Shown here piece after piece: positions 9,040 through 18,283 of a stretch of 64,000 nt of DNA. The number at the start of each line of letters is the position of its first letter. Within the stretch, counting starts at the first letter, position 1. Position numbers and translations under genes: made by a program. This stretch comes from an uncultured Bacteroidales bacterium (GTDB lineage Bacteria; Bacteroidota; Bacteroidia; Bacteroidales; UBA932), in the NCBI GenBank assembly GCA_946999645.1, contig CAMQDS010000001.1, positions 1 to 64,000 of the forward strand. The letters are read 5' to 3'. The notes beneath the pieces were generated by a model. That model did no database searches. It had not been told where the DNA came from and was given only the letters and a program-made list of their open reading frames with translations.

Positions 9040-9816
9040 CTATATTTTTTTACTATATGCAAATAGTACTTTCATATTCAATGATAAAATATGTGAAATT
9101 GCATGGAAAAAACCAGCACTCCTGAGGTCATAAAGGAATTGTTCGGAATTATACAACTTTGGCGTTTCTTCCTTTGGTGAATAAGTCGCAAGTATTCCTG
9201 GTGCAACAACCCTTACTATACAGACTTTATATGCCCTAACCCCATAATCTAAGTCACCAAAGTAATGACGATAGTGAGGGTCTATATTTCCCAAAATCTT
9301 ATATACATATCTTGGGATCAATACTAAATTGCCGTTTATCGTATAACATGGAACAGGAATTACTTTTTCAGGTATAACATGTTTACCAGCTTTGGTAAGC
9401 CCTCCGGAAGTAATTGATCCTTCTTCATTTACAGCCGTGCCGGCAATTATGGCTCTATGACCAAGAAAGCGAGAGTTTTCCATCATAGAAGCTATAGCAT
9501 CTTCTTTTAATATTGTATCGACATTAAGCCAAAAATAGAAATCATAGTCTTTGAGTGCGGCTTCTTTCCAAACTAAAGACATCCCACGACTCCAATAGAG
9601 TTGTCCATTCCCTTTAATAAGGTTAATCTCGGGGAAATTATTTAATATTTCTTCCGACGTACCATCAATACTGCCATCATCCAAAACATAAAAAGAAAAG
9701 GAATAATCATATTTTCCTTTCATGGTATCTATCTGACGATAGCAATCCTCAAGAAAAGAAAGTGTTTTGTTTTTGCAATTATGAACTGTCATCATTATTG
9801 CCACAGTGGTTTCCAT
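9040..9816 (-). CDS. Family 2 glycosyltransferase
   Basis: A 258-residue GT-A fold protein. The N-terminus has AIMMTVHNCKNKT, then YVLDDGSIDGT, the nucleotide-sugar binding part. NVDTIL (near residue 100) is the DxD-like metal site, and HYFGDLDYGVRAYK is the acceptor-side motif common in rhamnosyltransferase-like GT2 enzymes. No membrane helices are seen, so it probably acts on the cytoplasmic face. Sugar and acceptor cannot be told. It sits between lepA (2-base gap) and menA, with no other polysaccharide genes near, so context does not help. Confidence 0.85.
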   Translation of the reverse strand: METTVAIMMTVHNCKNKTLSFLEDCYRQIDTMKGKYDYSFSFYVLDDGSIDGTSEEILNNFPEINLIKGNGQLYWSRGMSLVWKEAALKDYDFYFWLNVDTILKEDAIASMMENSRFLGHRAIIAGTAVNEEGSITSGGLTKAGKHVIPEKVIPVPCYTINGNLVLIPRYVYKILGNIDPHYRHYFGDLDYGVRAYKVCIVRVVAPGILATYSPKEETPKLYNSEQFLYDLRSAGFFHAISHILSLNMKVLFAYSKKI

Positions 9817-9818
9817 GA

Positions 9819-11606
9819 CTAATCAAGTTTTAGTACAGCCATAAACGCACTCTGCGGCACTTCAACAGAGCCTATCTGCCTCATTCTTTTTTTTCCTTCT
9901 TTTTGTTTTTCAAGAAGTTTTCTTTTTCTGGAAACATCTCCTCCGTAACATTTTGCAGTTACATCCTTTCTAACTTGACGCACTGTTTCCCTTGCAATTA
10001 TTTTTGCCCCTATGGCTGCCTGAATTGCAATATCAAATTGCTGACGTGGAATAAGATCCTTGAGTTTCATACAAATTTTTCGCCCGAAATCATAGGCATG
10101 ATCTTCGTGTATAAGTGTAGAAAGTGCATCGGCAGGATCTCCATTTAGAAGAATATCTAATTTTACGAGTTTCGCAGGTGTATAACCCATTATATGATAA
10201 TCAAATGAAGCATACCCCTTTGAAATTGACTTTAGTTTATCATAAAAATCAAATACAATTTCTGAAAGAGGCATTTCGTATGTAAGTTCAACTCGGTCTG
10301 CTGTAATATAGTGCTGTCCCTTTAATACTCCTCTTTTGTCAAGACACAATTTCATTATAGGTCCGTAGAAAGTAGTATCTGTAATTATTTGAGCCTGAAT
10401 ATATGGTTCCTCAATTCTTTCGATCAAGGTTGGTGCTGGAAGTCCCGATGGATTATGAACATCTTTTACTTCTCCTTTTGTGGTATAAACCTTATAAGAA
10501 ACGTTGGGAACCGTTGTTATCACATCCATGGAAAATTCTCTATATAGCCTTTCCTGAACTATCTCCAAGTGCAATAATCCTAAAAATCCACAACGGAAAC
10601 CAAACCCTAAAGCAAGAGATGACTCAGGTTCATATACAAAAGAGGCGTCATTAAGTTGGAATTTTTCAAGTGCAGACCTAAGTTCTTCATATTTATCTGC
10701 TTGCACAGGATACATTCCTGCAAAAAGCATAGGTTTCACTTCCTCAAAACCTGCAATCGCTTTACTACAAGGGTTTTCCACATGGGTAATTGTGTCCCCA
10801 ACCTTCACTTCTGCGGCTGTCTTTATGCCGGAAATAATGTATCCCACATCCCCACATGAAACTTCTTGTTGAGGAGACATTTTCATTTTCAAAACACCTA
10901 TCTCATCCGCTTCATATTCCTGACCAGTATTGAAAAACTTTACCCTATCTCCTGTATGTATAGAGCCGTTTTTAACTTTAAAATATGCTATTATTCCCCT
11001 GAAAGAATTGAATACAGAATCAAAAATGAGAGCCTGTAAAGGAGCATCAGGATCTCCTGAAGGAGCTGGGATTTTTTCTACTATGGCATCCAGCAAAGGT
11101 GCAACTCCTTGACCCGTCCTTGCGGAAACTTTATATACGTCTTCAGGTTTGCAACCCAAAAGTTCACAAACCTCATCGGTTACTACATCTACTCTTGCGG
11201 ATTCCATATCTATCTTATTCAACACAGGAATAATTTCAAGATTATGATCTATCGCTTGATAGAGATTGGAAATAGTCTGAGCCTGAACACCTTGTGAAGC
11301 ATCTACTACAAGTAAAGCACCCTCACATGAGGCAATAGATCTTGACACTTCATAAGAGAAATCAACATGACCAGGAGTGTCTATAAGATTAAGTTTGTAA
11401 TCTTCACCCTTATAGTTGTAAACCATTTGTATGGCATGGCTCTTTATGGTAATTCCTTTTTCCTTTTCAAGTTCCATATCATCCAACACCTGGTTTTCCA
11501 TTTCCCTGGAAGCCAATGTATTAGTTTGTTCCAATAACCTATCGGCAAGGGTACTCTTTCCGTGATCAATATGGGCAATTATGCAAAAATTTCGTATGTT
11601 CTTCAT
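9819..11606 (-). CDS. lepA: Elongation factor 4, back-translocating ribosomal GTPase
   Basis: LepA binds ribosomes and promotes back-translocation or helps 30S maturation. It is 595 residues, the standard length. The GTPase motifs are AHIDHGKSTLADR (G1), DTPGHVDFSYEV (G3) and NKID (G4). The LepA-specific C-terminal domain has GGDVSRKRKLLEKQKEGKKR and ends SAFMAVLKLD. It is first in the lepA-glycosyltransferase-menA unit. A -7 box lies at 11640-11647. Confidence 0.98.
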   Translation of the reverse strand: MKNIRNFCIIAHIDHGKSTLADRLLEQTNTLASREMENQVLDDMELEKEKGITIKSHAIQMVYNYKGEDYKLNLIDTPGHVDFSYEVSRSIASCEGALLVVDASQGVQAQTISNLYQAIDHNLEIIPVLNKIDMESARVDVVTDEVCELLGCKPEDVYKVSARTGQGVAPLLDAIVEKIPAPSGDPDAPLQALIFDSVFNSFRGIIAYFKVKNGSIHTGDRVKFFNTGQEYEADEIGVLKMKMSPQQEVSCGDVGYIISGIKTAAEVKVGDTITHVENPCSKAIAGFEEVKPMLFAGMYPVQADKYEELRSALEKFQLNDASFVYEPESSLALGFGFRCGFLGLLHLEIVQERLYREFSMDVITTVPNVSYKVYTTKGEVKDVHNPSGLPAPTLIERIEEPYIQAQIITDTTFYGPIMKLCLDKRGVLKGQHYITADRVELTYEMPLSEIVFDFYDKLKSISKGYASFDYHIMGYTPAKLVKLDILLNGDPADALSTLIHEDHAYDFGRKICMKLKDLIPRQQFDIAIQAAIGAKIIARETVRQVRKDVTAKCYGGDVSRKRKLLEKQKEGKKRMRQIGSVEVPQSAFMAVLKLD

Positions 11607-11639
11607 CTGGCTTACAGTTTATATGTAATGTCACAATTA

Positions 11640-11647
11640 CAAATATA
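11640..11647 (-). promoter_or_regulatory. -7 promoter box of lepA
   Basis: Reads TATATTTG on the minus strand, 33 bases upstream of the lepA ATG. Confidence 0.55.
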
Positions 11648-11670
11648 CAGAGAATTTAAAAGATACAAAG

Positions 11671-11702
11671 ACAGGACTGCAAGTATGAACTTACAGCCCT
11701 GT
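11671..11702 (-). terminator. Terminator of tRNA-Leu
   Basis: A 13-bp stem with two G-U pairs (arms 11671-11683 and 11690-11702), followed on the minus strand by a T-rich stretch. It begins 4 bases past the 3' end of tRNA-Leu. Confidence 0.65.
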
Positions 11703-11706
11703 ACAG

Positions 11707-11791
11707 TGCCCGGGGCCGGACTCGAACCGGCACATCTTTAAAGGATAAAGGATTTTGAGTCCTTCGCGTCTACCAATTCCGCCACTCGGGC
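11707..11791 (-). tRNA. tRNA-Leu(CAA)
   Basis: An 85-base tRNA with a long variable arm. The anticodon stem AAGGA/TCCTT encloses loop CTCAAAA, giving anticodon CAA, which decodes UUG. The T arm is GCCGG-TTCGAGT-CCGGC. The acceptor stem has an A-C mismatch at the sixth pair. CCA is not encoded. It is transcribed away from aroB. Confidence 0.96.
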
Positions 11792-11820
11792 TTTTGGCAA
11801 TAGATGAACTATTAGGTTTG

Positions 11821-11851
11821 CAAAGGTATTCAAATTTGGTAAAATATCAAA
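11821..11851 (-). promoter_or_regulatory. Promoter of tRNA-Leu
   Basis: On the minus strand, TTTG (11848-11851) is followed after 19 bases by TACCTTTG (11821-11828), a full Bacteroidetes -33/-7 pair 29 bases from the tRNA 5' end. Confidence 0.7.
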
Positions 11852-11943
11852 TATTGGCTCAAATATATATTAAATTATATTCTCGTTTACATTCAAGATT
11901 TATCTTTTCCCATATGTTTTCGCCTGTAAACTTCAGAAAATAT

Positions 11944-11951
11944 TATCTTTG
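11944..11951 (+). promoter_or_regulatory. -7 promoter box of the aro-suf-ispE-tsaE run
   Basis: Reads TATCTTTG, 20 bases before the aroB ATG. No other gap in the nine-gene run to 21081 exceeds 22 bases, so this may drive all nine genes. Confidence 0.65.
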
Positions 11952-11971
11952 TAAGTTTATTTATTATTATA

Positions 11972-13084
11972 ATGCAAAGTCCAGGCGATTTTTCAGAAAT
12001 TAAACTTTCTAATCATATTTATTCGGGAAATTCTATAACAGATGCAATAGAATTTCTTAAGGAATATGATGATATTTTTATAGTTTATGATAATGCCGTT
12101 GAAGTTTTTGCAAATAAACTTATCGAAAGCATAAGGAATAAAAATTTCAATTTTACGGCAAGTTTGCCTTTATACATAAATGAGAAGTTTAAAAATTTAC
12201 AGACCGTTATGGATATTTGCTCTTGGCTCCTTCAAAATAATGCTAACCGTGGTTCTCTACTGCTTGCAATAGGCGGTGGGGTGACTACTGATATGGCTGG
12301 ATTTGCCGGTTCAATATACAAAAGGGGTATGAGAACGGCCTTTATTCCTACAACGATTTTGGCTCAAACAGATGCTGCTATTGGAGGTAAAAACGGAGTT
12401 AATTTTCTTGGATATAAAAACATAATAGGGACAATTAGACAACCTGATTTTGTTTTTGAGTGTCCGGAGGTATTGGAAACTCTGCCTTACAGAGATTTTG
12501 TTTCTGGAAGTGCTGAAATATTAAAGTCTTTCATTATCAATAATAAAAATTCTAATTATGAACGAGCTGTTGCTCTGTTTTCAGAAATAAATAACAGCCT
12601 GGACCGAAAAGTGGCTATTCCAGAAAGACGAAAAGAACTTCTACATTTGATTGGGGAGGCGGCAAAAATAAAGGCGGAAATAGTTAATCAGGACCCATTT
12701 GAAAAAGGCATTAGAAAGGTGCTGAACCTCGGACATACATTTGCCCATGCGATTGAGTGGAAAGCAAATACAAGTAAAACAGCAGAAATCATGCACGGGG
12801 AGGCAGTAGCAATAGGAATTGTGTTTGCTGCAATAATTTCAGCAACACTACAAACGACAGAAAACAGAATTATCAATCGAATTATAGAAGATTTTGCTTC
12901 TTGCGGGCTGCCGACAAGTTCGCCATTTAACGCAAGAACACTGCTTCCTGCATTATTCAAGGATAAGAAAGCAGAAAAGGGAATAATACATTTTATTCTC
13001 ATTGAAGATATAGGTAAGGTTGTCATTAAAGACATTAATGCTGAAGATGCTGTAAGTATGATTGAAAAATATTACGCGAAATGA
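11972..13084 (+). CDS. aroB: 3-dehydroquinate synthase
   Basis: This enzyme makes 3-dehydroquinate from DAHP, the second shikimate-pathway step, using NAD and a divalent metal. It has 370 residues. Visible are the NAD-binding AIGGGVTTDMAGF, the following YKRGMRTAFIPTTILAQ and DAAIGGKNGVN, and metal-ligand segments including the glutamate in SGSAEILK, NLGHTFAHAIE and MHGEAVAIG. It is first in the run and overlaps aroDA by 4 bases (ATGA). Confidence 0.96.
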   Translation: MQSPGDFSEIKLSNHIYSGNSITDAIEFLKEYDDIFIVYDNAVEVFANKLIESIRNKNFNFTASLPLYINEKFKNLQTVMDICSWLLQNNANRGSLLLAIGGGVTTDMAGFAGSIYKRGMRTAFIPTTILAQTDAAIGGKNGVNFLGYKNIIGTIRQPDFVFECPEVLETLPYRDFVSGSAEILKSFIINNKNSNYERAVALFSEINNSLDRKVAIPERRKELLHLIGEAAKIKAEIVNQDPFEKGIRKVLNLGHTFAHAIEWKANTSKTAEIMHGEAVAIGIVFAAIISATLQTTENRIINRIIEDFASCGLPTSSPFNARTLLPALFKDKKAEKGIIHFILIEDIGKVVIKDINAEDAVSMIEKYYAK

Positions 13085-15153
13085 TTTGCACTGTCATACA
13101 GAACAAAACATATAAGGAAATATATGAGTTATTGGAAACTGGAGATATAGAGATGGCTGAAATCCGTCTTGACAGTTGCCCGCTTTCTACTGATGAGATA
13201 AAATTGCTTTTTGAAGAGATTGATATTCCTCTTGTTGCCACCTGTAGAATTAATAAACTTGCAGAGCATCTTCAATCAGAAAATCCTGACAAGGATGAAA
13301 GTAAAATCAAATCTATAGCCTTACATAAGGCTGAATCTAAATTACTTACAGCTATAAAAGCAGGGGCAGAATATGTAGACCTTGAATTGGAGGCACCTAC
13401 TATGATGTCTAAAATAATCCGACGAGAAGCGGCCGAGTGTGGCACATATCTGATTCGCTCTTATCATAACTTTAAAAATACTGATTCTATTGAGTCGCTT
13501 AAAGCATTAACTGATAAATGCCTTTCTTTGGGAGCAGACATAGCTAAAATTGTAACTACGGCACAAACGGATGAGGATTTAAGTATGATTTTATCTCTAT
13601 ACAATTACTATAATTCCTCTTCACTTATAGCATTCTGTATGGGAGATATGGGGAAACAGACCCGTATTGAAAGCCTTAAGAGGGGAGCTCCTTTCACATA
13701 TGCAGCACTAAACAGTTCAGAAATTGCAGCACCAGGGCAATGGACGACTGCCGAATTATTTAATAAAATTTATGGGAATAAATATTCAATAGGTAAGGGC
13801 TTGCATGATAATGCTCTATCTATACCTTCCTCTAAAAGTTTCGCCCAAAGGGCAATTATAGCGGCTGCTATTGCAGAAGGGACATCTATACTTAGAAATT
13901 ATACCCCTTGTGGAGATAATGAATCTGCAATATCTGTGGCAAGAGCCTTAGGTGCAGAAGTTATTAAAGGTATCTCATATAATGACGGTGACATCGACAA
14001 GGATAAATCCACCCTGACGATAAAAGGTATAGGAGGTAAAAAACTCCTATTTGATAAAAATACACTTCATGTAGGAGAATCAGGGCTTCTTGCCAGGCTT
14101 ATGATACCTATAATCAGCGAAATCGGGATTGGAGATACAGTTATAACTGGAGAAAAAACTCTTCTGAACAGACCTCTAAAAGGAGCAAGGGAGATAATGA
14201 AAAGTTTTGGCGTTTCTTTAGAATGTACTGAAAATAAAGAGGATACATACATTCCTTTAAGGGTAAAAGGCAGGCTCACTCCTAAAAAAACAAAAATTTC
14301 GGGTAAAGATGGATCCCAACTTATTTCTGGACTTTTGGCTGCTCTACCAATTTCGGGTAATTCATCTGAAATCATAATTGAAAATCCTAAGAGTATTCCA
14401 TATATTTTTATGACCTTAGATGTACTAAAGAAATTCGGCATAAAAATACAGAATGAGATGGAGGGGAACGAAAGATTTTTTGAAACCGAAGATTGGTCTT
14501 TATGTGATGCTATAGTTTGTCATATTTCTGGTGGGCAGACCTATAAGGCAACACAATTGGATATTGAAGCAGATTGGAGTTCAGCGGCGATTTTTTTGGT
14601 TGCAGGAGCAATATTTGGACATCTATCCGTTAAAGGTCTTGACATAAACTCTCTTCAAGCCGATTTGTGTATTATGGATATATTGGCGTCATCGGGTGCC
14701 GCATTATCACAAGAAGAAGATACTGGAATAATACATGTACACAAATCTCCTTTATATTCATTTGATATTGACGCAAGTAATTGCCCTGACCTTTTCCCTA
14801 TACTTTCTGTTCTTGCTGCATTCTGTGAGGGTAAAAGCACCATTTCAGGAGTAGGAAGGCTTGCTTCAAAAGAAAGCGACAGAGGAAAAGTTATATTAGA
14901 AATGCTTTTAAAGATGGGCGTAAAGGCTAAAATACACGAAGACCAACTTATAATAGAAGGACATTCACTTTGCAGCAGAATTTTGTCCGGGAACTTACTG
15001 AAGGGAGGTTCTTATTCATCCTACAGCGATCACCGCATTGTAATGGCATTAAAAGTAGCATCACTCGGGGCTGACAGTCCGATAGATATTGATGATATAG
15101 AATGTGTGAATAAATCATTTCCTTCTTTTTTAGAATTATTCAAAATATTATGA
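13081..15153 (+). CDS. Bifunctional type I 3-dehydroquinate dehydratase / EPSP synthase (AroD-AroA fusion)
   Basis: One 690-residue frame joins two shikimate enzymes. Residues 1-225 are a type I dehydroquinase: EIRLD at 27-31, catalytic His129 (RSYHNF), Schiff-base Lys156 (AKIVTTAQ) and the C-terminal AAPGQ. Residues 235-690 are EPSP synthase: Lys252 and Arg257 in SSKSFAQRA, GESGLLARL at 332-340, DGSQLISGLL at 410-419, then DASNCPDLFPILSVLA and SYSDHRIVMAL near the end. There is almost no linker. The domains catalyse steps 3 and 6, so not consecutive reactions; shikimate dehydrogenase and kinase are not in the window. Both active sites look intact. Confidence 0.95.
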   Translation: MICTVIQNKTYKEIYELLETGDIEMAEIRLDSCPLSTDEIKLLFEEIDIPLVATCRINKLAEHLQSENPDKDESKIKSIALHKAESKLLTAIKAGAEYVDLELEAPTMMSKIIRREAAECGTYLIRSYHNFKNTDSIESLKALTDKCLSLGADIAKIVTTAQTDEDLSMILSLYNYYNSSSLIAFCMGDMGKQTRIESLKRGAPFTYAALNSSEIAAPGQWTTAELFNKIYGNKYSIGKGLHDNALSIPSSKSFAQRAIIAAAIAEGTSILRNYTPCGDNESAISVARALGAEVIKGISYNDGDIDKDKSTLTIKGIGGKKLLFDKNTLHVGESGLLARLMIPIISEIGIGDTVITGEKTLLNRPLKGAREIMKSFGVSLECTENKEDTYIPLRVKGRLTPKKTKISGKDGSQLISGLLAALPISGNSSEIIIENPKSIPYIFMTLDVLKKFGIKIQNEMEGNERFFETEDWSLCDAIVCHISGGQTYKATQLDIEADWSSAAIFLVAGAIFGHLSVKGLDINSLQADLCIMDILASSGAALSQEEDTGIIHVHKSPLYSFDIDASNCPDLFPILSVLAAFCEGKSTISGVGRLASKESDRGKVILEMLLKMGVKAKIHEDQLIIEGHSLCSRILSGNLLKGGSYSSYSDHRIVMALKVASLGADSPIDIDDIECVNKSFPSFLELFKIL

Positions 15154-16160
15154 ATACATTTGGAAGAATATTCAGAGTCTCGATTTTTGGGGAATCACAC
15201 GGACAATTAATAGGAGTGGTGTTAGATGGGGTTAAGGCAGGTATTCCTATTACTGAACAAGATTTCACATATGATATTCTACGTAGAAAAAGTGGAAAAG
15301 CAGGCACTACCACAAGAATAGAATCGGATATTCCTGAAATTATTTCTGGGATATACAATGGATACACTACAGGTGCTCCTGTTACAATCATATTCAAAAA
15401 TAATAATACAATCTCTGAAGACTATAAGATTTTTGAAGATATGCCAAGGCCAGGACATGCAGACTATACCGCCTGCATTAAGTGGCATCACTTTAACGAT
15501 ATGAGGGGAGGAGGCTATCTGTCTGGAAGACTGACACTTCCGATTGTGGCAGCTGGTGTCATTGCAAAAAAGATGTTAAATCTTCCTATCAATGCCAAAT
15601 TGACAGAATTAGGGGGAATTTCAACCGAATGTAAAGATGATACTATTGAAAAAATCTTATTGCAAAGTCAAAAAGAGGGAGACTCTGTAGGTGGAATTGT
15701 GGAGTGTACAGTTAATAATGTACCTGTTGGATTGGGAGAGCCTTTTTTTGATTCTGTAGAATCTCTGCTTTCTCATGCAATATTTTCAATACCAGGAGTA
15801 AGAGGTATAGAATTTGGGGATGGATTTATGGCTGCAAGGATGAAAGGTTCTGAACATAACGATACCTTTGATGAGATTAAGACGATTAATGGGGAAAAAT
15901 TAATTTACTCTATTAAAAATGGATCAGGAGGTATAAACGGTGGAATAACTAATGGCAATTCCATTGTATTCAGAGTTGCCTTTAAACCTACTTCCAGTAT
16001 AGGTAAAGGACAAAGTACGATTAATTTAAAAAGTGAAGAAAAGGAAATTCTGCACATTAAAGGCAGGCATGATGTATGTTTTGCACTCCGAACACCAGTA
16101 ATAGTGGAAGCGATGACCGCCATTGTCATTGCCGATTTGATTAATGTGACGAAATTGTGA
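15150..16160 (+). CDS. aroC: Chorismate synthase
   Basis: This enzyme makes chorismate from EPSP with reduced FMN, the last shikimate step. It has 336 residues. The signature opening NTFGRIFRVSIFGESHG contains the first catalytic histidine, and RPGHADYT the second. The FNDMRGGGYLSGRLT region binds FMN and substrate. It is slightly shorter than E. coli AroC (361). It overlaps aroDA by 4 bases and precedes sufB by 4 bases. Confidence 0.96.
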   Translation: MNTFGRIFRVSIFGESHGQLIGVVLDGVKAGIPITEQDFTYDILRRKSGKAGTTTRIESDIPEIISGIYNGYTTGAPVTIIFKNNNTISEDYKIFEDMPRPGHADYTACIKWHHFNDMRGGGYLSGRLTLPIVAAGVIAKKMLNLPINAKLTELGGISTECKDDTIEKILLQSQKEGDSVGGIVECTVNNVPVGLGEPFFDSVESLLSHAIFSIPGVRGIEFGDGFMAARMKGSEHNDTFDEIKTINGEKLIYSIKNGSGGINGGITNGNSIVFRVAFKPTSSIGKGQSTINLKSEEKEILHIKGRHDVCFALRTPVIVEAMTAIVIADLINVTKL

Positions 16161-16164
16161 TTTT

Positions 16165-17613
16165 ATGAGCTTAAACGAAGATAATATAATACTTGACGAT
16201 TTGACTTCAAAAGAGTACAAGGAGGGGTTCGTTACCAAGGTGGAACAAAACTTTATTCCAAGGGGACTCAATGAAGGTATAATCAGAATGATATCCAAAT
16301 TAAAAGAAGAGCCGAGCTGGCTTTTGGATTTCAGACTTAAAGCATTCAGAAAATGGCAGAAAATGGAAATGCCGCATTGGGGGCATTTAGATATGCCTGA
16401 AATTGATTTTCAGGATATAATCTACTATGCAGCACCTAAAAAGAATACGGAAAGACCAAAGGAAATAGATCCAGAACTGAATAATACTTTTGAAAAATTA
16501 GGTGTTCCGTTGAAAGAGAGGGAAATACTGTCGGGAACAGTTGCTGTTGATGCTGTTTTTGATTCAGTTTCTGTTGCTACTACTTTCAGAAAGACTTTGG
16601 CAGAAAAAGGAATAATATTCTGTTCTTTTTCAGAAGCGGTTAAAAATCATCCCGAACTTGTACAAAAGTATTTGGCAAGTGTGGTCCCTATTGGTGATAA
16701 TTATTATGCCACACTCAATGCTGCTGTATTTAGTGATGGCTCATTCTGTTATATTCCAAAGGGTGTGCGTTGTCCTATGGAACTATCCAGTTATTTCCGA
16801 ATTAATGCGAGAGGAACAGGACAATTTGAACGAACCCTAATTATTGCTGATGAAGGTGCATATGTAAGTTATTTGGAAGGGTGTACGGCACCTATAAGAG
16901 ATGAAAATCAACTTCATGCTGCAGTTGTGGAAATAATAGTGGAAAAAGATGCCGATGTTAAGTACAGTACTGTACAGAACTGGTATCCGGGAGATGCTCA
17001 TGGCAAGGGAGGAATATTAAATCTCGTAACTAAACGCGGACTATGTAAAGGGTCTGGTTCTCATTTAAGTTGGACACAGGTTGAAACAGGCTCTGCAATT
17101 ACATGGAAATATCCTTCAACTATATTAAAAGGTGATAATTCTTCATCCGAATTTTACTCTGTAGCTGTAACAAATAACTATCAGCAGGCAGACACGGGGA
17201 CTAAAATGATTCATTTTGGTAAAAACACAAAAAGTAGAATTATAAGCAAGGGTATATCTGCTGGGCATAGCCAAAATAGTTACAGGGGCTTGGTGAAAAT
17301 GTTACCAGGGGCAGAGGGGGCATGGAATCATTCACAATGTGACAGTCTTCTGATAGGCTCTTTGTGTGGGGCCCATACTTTTCCGGATATACAAAATTCA
17401 AATCCTACTGCAATGGTGGAACATGAAGCGACTACCTCAAAAATAAGTGAGGAGCAATTGTTTTATTGCAACCAAAGAGGTATTAATCCTGAAGATGCTG
17501 TTGGATTGATAGTTAACGGATATGCAAGCGAAGTATTAAATAATTTACCAATGGAATTTGCAGTTGAAGCAAAAAAACTATTGCAAATATCCTTAGAAGG
17601 TTCTATAGGTTAA
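16165..17613 (+). CDS. sufB: Fe-S cluster assembly scaffold SufB
   Basis: SufB is the scaffold subunit of the SufBCD complex that builds Fe-S clusters. Its 482 residues are full length. The conserved FCSFSEAVKNHPELVQKYL, YIPKGVRCPMELSSYFRIN and SYLEGCTAP segments are present. The C-terminal NHSQCDSLLIG carries the cysteine equivalent to the sulfur-accepting Cys405 of E. coli, and HEATTSKISEEQLFYCNQRG closes the family core. It follows aroC by 4 bases and is separated from sufC by pnuC. Confidence 0.97.
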   Translation: MSLNEDNIILDDLTSKEYKEGFVTKVEQNFIPRGLNEGIIRMISKLKEEPSWLLDFRLKAFRKWQKMEMPHWGHLDMPEIDFQDIIYYAAPKKNTERPKEIDPELNNTFEKLGVPLKEREILSGTVAVDAVFDSVSVATTFRKTLAEKGIIFCSFSEAVKNHPELVQKYLASVVPIGDNYYATLNAAVFSDGSFCYIPKGVRCPMELSSYFRINARGTGQFERTLIIADEGAYVSYLEGCTAPIRDENQLHAAVVEIIVEKDADVKYSTVQNWYPGDAHGKGGILNLVTKRGLCKGSGSHLSWTQVETGSAITWKYPSTILKGDNSSSEFYSVAVTNNYQQADTGTKMIHFGKNTKSRIISKGISAGHSQNSYRGLVKMLPGAEGAWNHSQCDSLLIGSLCGAHTFPDIQNSNPTAMVEHEATTSKISEEQLFYCNQRGINPEDAVGLIVNGYASEVLNNLPMEFAVEAKKLLQISLEGSIG

Positions 17614-17622
17614 TGAATTGTT

Positions 17623-18282
17623 ATGTTTGATTTAGACCAAATTTTATTTGTCATAGGAGGTAATCCTGTAAGCCTTATTGAAGCAGTATCGGTAGTTACA
17701 GGTCTTATATGTATATTTCTCGCTGGAAGAGGTAATAAATATAATTTTTGGGTAGGATATGTATATAATATTCTACTATTTATATTATTTGCTGACAAAC
17801 ATCTTTATTCGGCAATGCTTCTTCAACCTGTAGCTTTTGCAATTAACTTTTACGGACACTGGAAATGGACTCATCCAAATGAAAATGAGGCAAGTCATAC
17901 AGACAAAACTGTTCTTAAGGTTTCAACCCTATCGTGGACCGAAAGAGGAGTTTCTCTTATTTTTCTATTTGCAGCAAGTGCTATATGGGGATTTATTTTA
18001 AGTAAACTTGGAAATATCTGGTTAAAGAATATATTTGCCCCTGATCCTACACCATATTTGGATGCTTTTTCACTTATGTTGACACTTATAGCACAATTTA
18101 TGTCAGCACTAAAAAAATGGGATTGCTGGATAGTATGGCTTGTTGTAAATACAATAAATATAGTTCTATACATTAGTGCAGGACTTGTATTTATGCCAAT
18201 AGTAAGTGCTTTGTACCTAATGAACGGTATATGGTCATTGTGGACATGGTACAGACTATATAAAAACGAAAAACAATTATAA
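17623..18282 (+). CDS. pnuC: PnuC-family vitamin/nucleoside transporter
   Basis: A 219-residue inner-membrane protein with about seven hydrophobic helices. NKYNFWVGYVYNILLFILF and FYGHWKW match the substrate-cavity motifs of PnuC transporters, which facilitate uptake of nicotinamide riboside, the substrate then being trapped by phosphorylation. PnuT (thiamine) and PnuX (riboflavin) have the same fold, so the substrate is uncertain. No NAD or thiamine gene or riboswitch is adjacent. It is wedged between sufB (9 bases) and sufC (1 base), so must be cotranscribed with the Fe-S assembly genes. Confidence 0.85.
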   Translation: MFDLDQILFVIGGNPVSLIEAVSVVTGLICIFLAGRGNKYNFWVGYVYNILLFILFADKHLYSAMLLQPVAFAINFYGHWKWTHPNENEASHTDKTVLKVSTLSWTERGVSLIFLFAASAIWGFILSKLGNIWLKNIFAPDPTPYLDAFSLMLTLIAQFMSALKKWDCWIVWLVVNTINIVLYISAGLVFMPIVSALYLMNGIWSLWTWYRLYKNEKQL

Positions 18283-18283
18283 A

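Noticed and set aside
11755..12003. Plus-strand frame starting in tRNA-Leu and ending in aroB
   Set aside because: It starts inside the antisense of a tRNA and overlaps the true aroB start.
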